Shown: one piece after another, positions 50,451-58,754 of the stretch
Layout: each line of letters opens with the position of its first letter
How positions within the stretch are numbered: position 1 is the first letter of the stretch
Source of the DNA: Azolla pinnata
Lineage: Eukaryota > Streptophyta > Polypodiopsida > Salviniales > Salviniaceae
NCBI GenBank assembly: GCA_037176905.1
Contig: JBBBWG010028268.1
Coordinates: forward strand, 1 to 58,754
Direction of reading: 5' to 3'
Length of the DNA: 58,754 bases
Position numbers and translations under genes: made by a program
Notes under the pieces: generated by a model
Database searches by the model: none
The model's input: the letters and a program-made list of their open reading frames with translations, nothing else
What the model was told of the DNA's origin: nothing

Positions 50451-51330
50451 CGTTTAGGGTTTGCGCAACGTGTGCATTCTGTAACAATCATCAAGGCCAT
50501 CTCGTGGAATACAAGGAAAACCCTAAACCCTAAACCCTAACCCTAAAACCTAAACCCTAAACCCGAAACCCTAAACCGTGAACTTGAGTTTATTTTTCTT
50601 CTTTTCGTGCTCAACTTCCACTATTGTTTAGGATTTGCACAAATTTGTGCATTTCGTAACAGTCATCAAGGGCAGGTCGTGGAATAAAATGAAAACCCTA
50701 AAACCTAAAACCTAAACCCTAGCCCTAAACCCGAAACCCTAAATTGTGAACTTGAGTTTGTTTTTCTTCTTTTCGTGTTTCACTTCCACTATCGTTTAGG
50801 GTTTGCGCAACTTGTGCATTCTATAACAGTCATCAAGGGCATCTCGTGAAATATAATGAAAACCCTAAACCCGAACCCAAAAAACTAAACCCTAACCCTA
50901 AACCCGAAACCCGAAACCCTAACCCTAAACCGTGAACTCGAGTATGTTTTTCTTCCTTTCGTGCTTCACTTCCACTATCGTTTAGGGTTTGCGCAACTTG
51001 TGCATTTCGTAACAGTCATCAAGGGCATCTCCTGGAATATAATGAAAACCCAAAAACCTAAACCCTAACCCTAAACGTGAAACCCGGAACCCTAACCCTA
51101 AACCGTGAACTTGAGTCTGTTTTTCTTCTTTTCATGCTTCGCTTCCACTATCATTTAGGCTTTGTGCAACTTGTGCATTATGTAACAGTCATCAAGGGCA
51201 TCTCATGGAATACAATGAAAATCCGAAACCCTAAAGCTTAAATCCTAAACCCGAAACCCTAACCCTAAACCTGAACCTAACCCTAAATCCTAAACCCTAA
51301 CCCTAAATCCTAAACCCTAACCCTAAACCG
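50451..51330. repeat. about 175-bp array with internal telomere repeats, 5 copies
   Basis: Each unit has TTTAGGGTTTGCGCAACTTG, TGCATTTCGTAACAGTCATC, AAGGGCATCTCGTGGAATA, then a variable run of AAACCCTAAA/ACCCTAAC repeats, then CCGTGAACTTGAGTTTGTTT and TTCTTTTCGTGCTTCACTTC. The TCAAG anchor lies at 50491, 50666, 50833, 51019 and 51192. The array ends in the leader of the CML21-like gene. The telomeric block length varies between copies. Confidence 0.93.
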
Positions 51331-51339
51331 TGGATTCTT

Positions 51340-52002
51340 TTCGTGCTTTCTTGCGTTTTTGTGCTTTTCTGCTTTTTCTCCTGCGTTTTATTTTCTGTTC
51401 TTTTTTCTCTTTGCATTCTTGCTTCGTCCCCCTCCTGAAGGGTCGTGATTCCTCGAGGAAATCCTGCAGAAGCTTCTCCCTCGCCATCGCCGATGCGCAG
51501 AGGCCCACCACACAGCTACACACTCACGTAAGAAACTCCCCCCCTCCTACCAATCTCTCTGTCTCTCTCTTTTTTCCCTTCCAGAAGAAGCGGAATCTAT
51601 GCCTGTGTTGCTTTACGTCGTGGCAATCGCTGTGATTCTTCGTGTGTGCATTCCTGTTCCGGGCGGAAATGAATGCCTTCCTTTCCCCGCTGCATTTTCC
51701 CTCGATGATAAACCCCCCCCTCCGGAGGGAATCGAATCCCTGGCTGTGTTCTCATGGAGCCTTTGCTTTTGAATGCAATCCACATTGCGAAGTTGTGGAT
51801 GCATCCTACATTGCGCTCGGCCTCCCCAATGCGTGTTCTTCTGTGTCTGGTATTTTGGGTAGATTACAAACGGGTGCAGATTAGGGTTCGTGGGTTTTTC
51901 GCGTGAGTACCATCCATCAGATGAATGCTTTCAAGTGAGAGATTCAAATGCTTTCTTTCAGAGGTCCCATCGTTTCTTTGCCATAATCCTCCAAAAGCAA
52001 AG
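51340..52002 (+). promoter_or_regulatory. probable promoter/leader of CML21-like gene, with 5'-UTR intron
   Basis: Pyrimidine-rich sequence follows the telomeric array. CACTCAC|GTAAGA (51538) and TTTCTTTCAG (ending 51961) could bound a 424-nt 5'-UTR intron, leaving 41 nt of leader before the ATG. Inferred from splice signals only. Confidence 0.4.
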
Positions 52003-53670
52003 ATGGGCTCGAGAGTTGGGAAGCAACAGAAGTCCAAGGGGCCGTCAGGTATCGAGTTCAAGATGGTTAAAGCCATGAAGGATCGTGGGGCGGTAGCGAA
52101 GAGCTCCATGAAATCATTCAATAGCATCATCATGAAGTTCTCGAAGATCGATGCCACATTCGAGAAAGTGCGGTCCACATTCAAGCGATTCGGTATGTAT
52201 GCTGTTCTGCTCTCTTCGCTGTCGTCTGAATGGAGTCCCTCCATGTAAGAATTTCATTCTTGAGATGAAATTCGGATGCATGATTTCCCCGTCGAGTATA
52301 TGCAAGCTTTCCAATATTCGATCTTTTATACACACATATGGATGTGGGTTTACATTGCTCCAAATATATGGGCCTTCTTCGATAATGATACCTCTTTGCA
52401 TCAAGGAATCGTTAACGATTGATCTTCCATGTAAGCCTTAACGTTGTATGTACAAACAGCTGCCAGTAAAACCTAATTTCTGTGCTGCAGACAAAGATGG
52501 TAGCGGAACCATTGACCTAAATGAGCTGAAAGAGTGCTTTAGGCAGCTGCAAGTTTCCTTCTCAGACGATGAGGTCAAAGCTTTTCATGAGGAAAGCGAT
52601 ATGGACTCCAGCAAAGGAGTTGATTTCAAGGAGTTCATCATTGTTTTGGCACTTGTTTACCTTCTCGGAACATCGAAAGAGGGCTCGTCGGTATATGCAT
52701 GCATCCACGCATTTCTGTCATCGTCAAGCATATAAATTCATGGTTAGCGAGGCTCAGGTATCATCAACAGTATTGATTGTTGAGCCGGGTAAATAATCAG
52801 AGAGTTATTGACCATAGCGCCATGGGTTTGAAACAAAGTAGTTAAGCAAGGAAAGATCCTATAGGGTCTTAAGGTTTATCCTACAAAAGGCGTACTAGAG
52901 TACAACAAATGGTGTATTTGATCTTCTTAGCGGGGGTTATCAATTTCAGGGCCAATAATTATGGGCCTTCCCTGTTAAGCAACAATATGGCCTTTCGATG
53001 CTTTTTCTCACTAAATGCTCAATCAAAGTAGGCACAACCGTAGTGTTTATGACATATTACCAAAAGGTCGCGTGTCATCGCTGTAATGCTTTTGAATCTT
53101 CATTACCTGGGCAGTAAGTGATGATGGTATTGGGTTTAGAATAACAAAATTATCGGTAAATGTGTAGGAAGGTAGGAAATCTAAACCATTAGGGTTTTTA
53201 AGCGTTTAGAACCTTTCGAGCTTAAGCTAATCACTACTACCAAGTGACCATATCCCAATGACATTTATGATTTTGTGTTTTTCTGCTTCAAGTAATCACA
53301 TGCTAATGACATGTTGTGATGTTGCATTGCTGACATAAAATGCTTGTTTTGTGTTGAGAGAAACATTCTCAAAATCATTCCTTCCCTTTATAATGTTTTT
53401 CTTTTTTTTTTTAACCCCTCCCAGAAGTCGAGAATTGGGTTGCCAGAGCTAGAGGCCACCTTCGACACAATCGTCGATGCATACCTCTATTTTGACAAGG
53501 ACAAAGATGGCTATGTCAGCAAAGCTGAGATCGTGTCAGCTATCAATGAATCCTCGTCTGGGAAGAAGGGCAACGATCAAATCGGAGTCAAGCGATTCGG
53601 TCTGTTTCCAGTTTTTCTTTCGAATGATATCAACATGACACGATTCCAGTTTTTGCTATAACTTGGACTG

Positions 53671-53702
<32 letters not shown>

Positions 53703-53828
53703 TGGGCTTGTTGTATTGCAGAAGAAATGGACTGGGATAAGGATGGCAAGATTACCTTCAAAGAGTTTTTGTTTGCATTCACCAACTGGGTGGGCGTAAA
53801 AGATAACGAGGATGAGGAAGATGAATGA
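52003..53828 (+). CDS. EF-hand calcium-binding protein, CML21-like (4 exons)
   Basis: Exons: 52003-52192, 52491-52690, 53425-53599, 53722-53828; predicted 223 aa. A basic N-terminus and KSFNSIIMKFSKIDATFEKV precede four EF-hands. EF1 (DKDGSGTIDLNE, 64-75), EF3 (DKDKDGYVSKAE) and EF4 (DWDKDGKITFKE) have all ligand positions; EF2 (DMDSSKGVDFKE) has Lys where the loop Gly is expected and may bind weakly. ALVYLLG between EF2 and EF3, the FEEMDWDKDG block, FLFAFTNWVG and the acidic tail NEDEEDE are hallmarks of the Arabidopsis CML21 (AT4G26470) group. It probably acts as a calcium sensor. The start has good context and family agreement; MGS could be myristoylated, but the site is not optimal. All junctions are GT-AG. 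Confidence 0.95.
53671..53699. repeat. (AT)n microsatellite in CML21-like intron 3
   Basis: About 13 AT units between exons 3 and 4. Confidence 0.95.
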
Positions 53829-55659
53829 TAAAACTCAAAACAACATTCTTCCAAAATATTTCTTTTAAAAAGGAAAATGGAAACCATTCAACCGCATATA
53901 AGAAGCTAGGCTCCGTGATGCTTCGCTGATACATTCTCTATGTTACCAAATTTCTTGTAACAAAGCACCATGAGAAAAACAGAAGAAGAACTGTCAAACT
54001 TCCTGATGGAATGGAAATTCTGTAGACTAGATTTGTGGCTCAAGTTTATATGGCCAATTCCACCCCATGCCATACCAATTTGCCAGAAATCAGACCAACT
54101 TGTTGCTGTTTTTCCAAATCCATGTTCCAAAAACAGCTTGCTTTCTAAAACAGAAAATGTGAAAGAAATTAAGGTATGAAATACACAAAAGAACTAGTTG
54201 AACCCACTGTTCAATAGATTCCAAAATCCAAAACAAATTGCAATTTGGAGATAATCCACTCTGAATGAATAGCTAGAAAATGTAAGTCTCACTTGCTACT
54301 TTTGCACTTACCTGCACGCATCGAGTTATGAGAGTCAAAAACGTCAAGGTTCGATGTAATTGGACTGTTCCAAGGATTATGGTCAGGATAGATTCTCTTA
54401 ATGGCCATAGCTCAGGAGTAGATCCGCTTAACTGAACCCCTTGGCACATAGGCTCACAGTTTATCAAACCCAAGATCCCTCAAATGAAGGATTTAGCAAC
54501 ATCCTCTTTGATGTTGTGGCTAAGAGCACAAGATCTGTGCATGCGTGGATAGAAATAGGTGTGGTCACACGCAACCTTGAAAGACATTGAATAAACTCTA
54601 AAGAGAAAGGCTTGACTCACTTGAAGTGGATTGCTTGATCTCTGAAATATTTATTGACTGCCGAAGAACGGGATGGTGGGTTGGTTGATAACAGACAAGT
54701 TGATCATAGAAAAGTTAATCAAGGATAAGTTGATTCATCCAAGGATGATACACAAAGGGTCTTATATAGTATATCCCAGAGCCATGTAAACTATGCTTAC
54801 CTTTAGGTTAACCATGGCTATAGTCTACATAAATCCATGGTTTCATACATCGCACACATAAAACCCAATTGGTTTTTATCCCCAAACTGTGGGTTCTATG
54901 AGTGTACGAAAACCTTCTGTACCTTGGTGTTAGGTACAATAATTCATATGTTACAAATGCAAGCTTTAAATCATACCTTGAATTACAGAGGTTCAAATGC
55001 GATGATCAGGCTTACACACATGCACATCCCCCTTGAGTTACAAGGTGTCCTGGCTAACAACATGGCATTGACCTAGCAATCCTGACTTTGTCATTGCAAA
55101 GGTGCAAAAACCATCAAAACCAAATCAAAGCAATACATTGTTACAAAGTAAGGTTAGTACCTGGACACCATGAAAATCTTAATGTAAACATGATTTCCTT
55201 AACTGTCTTGGCTTGGTTATGATCACACTCTGCTGTGGCACAGAGTTGTGCACGCAAAAAGAAGACATGCAATTAGTATCATCAAACTGCATTGCTTCTG
55301 GTTAATCACCTTGAGAAGAATATATACACATCAGCACCACAAAATCATTATGCCTTTGATATTTCAAGTTTAGTTCAAACATATACAGTTTCCTTAAACG
55401 TAAAGTATCATTTCATTATTTTTCACAACTTGACATGTCGAGGCAATAAGACAAGATTGCAGATTTCAACTCAAATAAAACAAAGCACTAATCTAGAAGG
55501 CTGGTTGTTAACGAGCTCAAGAAGCTGAGATTGGATTTAACATTCGTGAAATCAATCACACTCTTGAAGCAGAGCATTGTATCTAGAAAATGAGACCTGA
55601 TAAAGATCTGTGAGATCAAGCCACACCATTGATGCAGCGCTGTATCTAGATAAACTACC
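53829..55659. other. intergenic; no gene seen
   Basis: It holds the 3' flanks of the convergent CML21-like (+) and SR (-) genes. Small repeated words (AAGTTGATC, TAAGTTGATT) lie at about 54690-54740. A possible LTR-like stretch at 54760-55080 could not be supported. Confidence 0.35.
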
Positions 55660-58029
55660 CTAGCGATGGCTTCCGTATGGAGCATAATCTGGAGACCGGC
55701 TGCGGTAACGACGTGGGGGCGATCTGTGATTATTCATGACAATGTAAGCATTGTGATGAGAAAGTTCTAATCTGAAACTGCACAGAGAATCCAAATACCT
55801 CGATTGCTGTCGATATCCAGGACTTCGTCCTCGACCATAATCTGGACTATCTCGTCTTCCTCTTCTTGGACTGATACTATGGCGATCCCCAGATTCTCTT
55901 TCATGTGCAGCAAATTCTACCGTTATGACACTATCCAATAACTTGCTGCCATATTAAACATTAGTCAGAAGATGTCCCATGATAACCTACGATTTTGAGA
56001 TAGTTATGAGAAATATGGCATCAGTATGAAATATTTTTCTAGCAATTTAAACAACTAGCATGATTCAAGACTTTCTGACAACATCACCCAAGGGGGTTTT
56101 ATCAGTTTGTAAAAGAGTTCCTAGACTAACATGTGAGCATAGCTTTCTAATGCTAACCTCAAGTTAGTTGCTTCAAGTGCTTTTGTAGCTTCCTCCTGCG
56201 TTTCATACTGGATAAAGGCAAAATTCTTTCTAATCCTAACTTGAACAATCTTTCCGTAAGGTTCAAAATGTCGTTCCAAGTCACGTGACCTTGTGTCCAC
56301 AGGATCAAAATTGACAACAAAAAGGGTTTTTGTCGGCCGTTGTTTTGTGCTGCTCCTCCTGGCATCTTCACGGCTTCGGATAGCACCATCACCTTGCTGA
56401 AATCCAACAGAGTAATTTAGAAAAGTAGCATTTGAAGAGAGCAGAAATGTGAAACTCTCGATCCTCAGTATTGACGTTTAACAACCTTGGCCCACTCAAC
56501 ACGAAGATGACGTCTTTGCCTCCCAAATTCATAATTATCCAGGGCTCGAATGGCATCAGCAGCATCACGCTCATCTTCCATGTACACAAAAGCGAACCCT
56601 GCTGTGCGATGCAGAGCTACAATTAGTGCATCGTGTTAAACCATGTCTCCTACAGTCTAACATCTAACAAGGAGCTGAGGCCTTAAAAAGCACATTCTAC
56701 TTATGTGATTGTTATGCACAAACATGTTTAGGTGTGTTATGATGACTGGAAGAGTCAGCTACAATAGGATGAACAGCACGTTGACAATGGATGAGGTCTT
56801 CGGTCAGGATGTGCTTGTTGAGCATGCAATGAATCATCATGGATGAGCTAAGAGGATGATCTGACAAAGCTGTGGATGATGATCCCCATTGCTCTTTCTA
56901 TCGTTGTAGGATGTCATGTAAGAGATGGGATCAACACACTTGAAGAAGCCAAAGGGCTTCCGAGCGTTCAAGACAAAGCCTGCGCCAAACCAAAACTTAA
57001 GTACCTCGTTTGCATTCAGCATAAAGTAAAACTTGCCTCAACTGATGATATCTCCCTACAGACGAGCACATACATTTAAATTCTAAAATGCAATCAATCC
57101 CTTAAGACACACCTTTCAGGGGCCAAATCATCATGCCCTATATTCATATTAAAAAATCAAGAAGCTTCCCAAGTTGTGTGTGAACAAGGCATAACAAAAC
57201 ATCCCTAGCAGCATACAGACACTTATTTCTTATCATTCTGGGATTTGTTGTTCAGATTTTCCTGAAGGAAGGATAACTGGCGCCAGGCAGTTTGTAACCT
57301 TCAACCTTGTAATCCATGCATATATACCATACAATACACATACACAGATATACTGGACATATAAAGGTTTTCTCCATTTAAACGGCAATGGAGCTTTAAA
57401 AGGAAAAGTAGCGAGTTTATGAGCATCAGCAGTTTGCCATTGCAGTATGACTTCCCTTTACCTTTTACATTCTCAACATTAGCGAGTTTGTTATTTCTTC
57501 ATCACCACAAGGCTAATACCTATGAGAAAGAGATCCCCCTAGTAGCAGTCATGATGCCATATATGAAGACATGAATTCCAAAACCTGGTAACTTGGTGAG
57601 CATAATGCCATCGAATTTATCAATACAACTGTTCTATGACATGCACAGAGCCAAGGATCCTCTCTGAAAGAATTTGCGTCCCTTTCTCGACGAATCTGGT
57701 GGACTGAAGAAAGAACACTTAAGCGAAAAACAAACAGCTCCAACTCAAAGAAAACCTTGTTACCACATTCCACGTCCATATTTTCCTAATCCCGATTCTG
57801 GGACCCAAAAAAGCAGGATATATAAATTTCCTAGCAATCTTCTTTCCCTACTGCAATTCTTTGCTCAAAAAACGCAGAGAAAACAAAATCACATTTCAAG
57901 GGAGATTCCCTCACCAGATTTCATATCGACTCTGTCCACTTTTCCATATCTAACAAACAATCGCTCTATTTCAGAAGATCGAGCATCGTATTCAAAGTTA
58001 CCGCAGAAGACAGGCCTGACAGCCACCAT
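55660..58029 (-). CDS. SR splicing factor, RS31/RS40 (RS) subfamily, 5 exons
   Basis: Exons: 58029-57915, 56598-56486, 56396-56158, 55945-55799, 55723-55660; predicted 225 aa. The N-terminal RRM opens [20 protein letters not shown] and continues [20 protein letters not shown]; the second RRM spans about 99-170 ([11 protein letters not shown]...[12 protein letters not shown]...NFAFIQYE). The tail after about 170 is a short RS-type domain ([33 protein letters not shown]). A start at or near MRPVFCGN with two RRMs and no glycine hinge is typical of the plant-specific RS subfamily (RS31, RS40, RS41), which regulates alternative splicing in the nucleus. The RS tail is shorter than in the Arabidopsis members. 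Intron 1 is long (1,316 nt); long introns after the first coding exon often carry regulated splicing in this family. All junctions are GT-AG. Confidence 0.95.
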
Positions 58030-58069
58030 TGTGAAGGCAAGTGATCAGAAGGATCCGCAGCCTTCAGAT

Positions 58070-58515
58070 CTGCAAGGACAAACGAAGCAAGAGAAAGGAC
58101 GAACGAGGCAACAAAGGATCAGTTCAACATAGACGGAGCCATTACGTACAGACATAGGGAAGGGAGGGAAAGGAACAATTCCTCGAAACATTAGCTACTA
58201 CTGGAAGGCTCAGAAACGGAATAATCTGCAAGTTTCGGGTGAAACGAGACGGCTCATCGGTCCTCTTCAGTTAGACAGAAACCCGATGCTACTGAAAGAT
58301 TTGGCGAGGAAGGAGCATCAGGAGTTAATGATGGAGAGAGAGAGCGGGGGGGAGATAGAGAGAGAGAGAGAGAGAAACAGGAACGGGAACGGGAACGGGA
58401 ACGGGAACGGGAACGGGAACGGTGACACAGAGAGAAGGCAGAAAAACGGGAAGGCAATGCCTGTACGGAGAAGCGATTGAGCAGCAGGAAAACCCTAAAA
58501 AGACGGAACAATTAC
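58070..58515 (-). other. probable 5'-UTR intron of SR gene
   Basis: On the minus strand GCGAGCAG|GTAATT (donor at 58515) and CCTTGCAG|ATCTGA (acceptor ending 58070) would remove 446 nt and leave 40 nt of leader before the ATG at 58029. The intron would contain (GA)n at 58337-58376 and (GGGAAC)n at 58378-58420. Confidence 0.5.
58337..58421. repeat. (GA)n and (GGGAAC)n microsatellites
   Basis: GA-rich dinucleotides are followed by seven GGGAAC hexamers, within the probable 5'-UTR intron of the SR gene. Confidence 0.95.
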
Positions 58516-58537
58516 CTGCTCGCCAGGAAGCAAGAAG

Positions 58538-58625
58538 CAGAAGCAGCAGCAGCAGCAGAAGACGAAGCAGCAGCAGCAGCGGAAGAAGAAGCAGCAGCAA
58601 CAGCAGAAGAAGAAGAAGAAGAAGT
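58538..58625. repeat. AGC/GAA triplet repeats in SR leader
   Basis: Imperfect AGC, AGAAGC and GAA triplets. On the gene strand they read GCT/TTC, a pyrimidine-rich leader. Confidence 0.85.
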
Positions 58626-58713
58626 TCCTTGACTGTGCAGGATCAGTGAGCAGTCTTACAGGTCCTTGTGCGGTGCGGAGCTGCGTCTGCAATCAGACGG
58701 AGAAGGATCGCTC

Positions 58714-58754
58714 GGCGATGGCGATGGCGATGGCGATGGCGACGGCGACGGCGA
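58714..58754. repeat. (GGCGAT)n hexamers at right edge
   Basis: At least six GGCGAT/GGCGAC units reach the window end. The same hexamer, in either orientation, is seen at 6205-6260 and 10615-10641. Confidence 0.95.

Noticed and set aside
54760..55080. LTR retrotransposon end
   Set aside because: I could not find paired terminal repeats, a primer-binding site or any polyprotein part.

Overview
The window is nuclear DNA of a land plant. Nine protein-coding genes are split by spliceosomal introns, and every one matches a plant family: a dual-targeted type prolyl-tRNA synthetase, a plant PP2C, a LIF2-like hnRNP, a CML21-like EF-hand protein, an RS31/RS40-type SR protein, an ankyrin-AAA fusion, a MIEL1/RCHY1-type E3 ligase, eL13 and a LEA protein. 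Telomere-type CCCTAAA motifs are frequent. About one gene per 6.5 kb and introns mostly of 80-1,900 nt indicate a fairly compact genome. The eL13 tail looks more diverged than I would expect from a flowering plant, so a bryophyte, lycophyte or fern is possible, but I cannot fix the lineage. I reconstructed the genes by joining exons at GT-AG (once GC-AG) sites so that the frame stays open and the family motifs line up.

Layout. 1-4.2 kb: no recognised gene, mostly degenerate local repeats. 4.2-5.9 kb (-): two-exon LEA-like protein with an organelle-type presequence and a tandem array inside its intron. 6.3-7.5 kb: 13-copy, about 92-bp palindromic array. 7.8-9.2 kb: duplications, a tRNA-headed SINE-like element and a short hairpin. 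11.4-15.0 kb (+): PP2C, 5 exons. 15-16.9 kb: intergenic, with a decayed Ty1/copia fragment. 16.9-22.1 kb (-): prolyl-tRNA synthetase, 11 exons. 22.1-23.4 kb: 1.26-kb pyrimidine-rich array just upstream of it. 25.0-25.6 kb: 76-bp array. 26.3-29.3 kb (+): CHY/RING E3 ligase, 12 exons with one GC-AG intron. 30.1-31.3 kb: tRNA-Lys-like element and a degenerate array. 31.6-33.7 kb (+): eL13. 36.9-42.0 kb (+): ankyrin-AAA(CbbX-type) protein, 7 exons. 43.0-49.5 kb (-): LIF2-like three-RRM protein, interrupted in its last exon by a 100-N gap flanked by identical 77-bp sequence. 49.5-51.3 kb: palindromic and telomere-repeat-containing arrays. 51.3-53.8 kb (+): CML21-like calcium sensor. 55.7-58.7 kb (-): RS-type SR splicing factor.

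The genes are mostly housekeeping: translation (ProRS, eL13), RNA processing (LIF2-like, RS-type SR), signalling and protein turnover (PP2C, CML21-like, RING ligase), stress protection (LEA). I see no operon-like or cluster logic and no new defence or biosynthetic system. The most unusual trait of the window is that most gene upstream regions carry their own unrelated tandem array. The other points worth checking are the probable assembly artefact in the LIF2-like gene, the two tRNA-headed repeats and the GC-AG intron.
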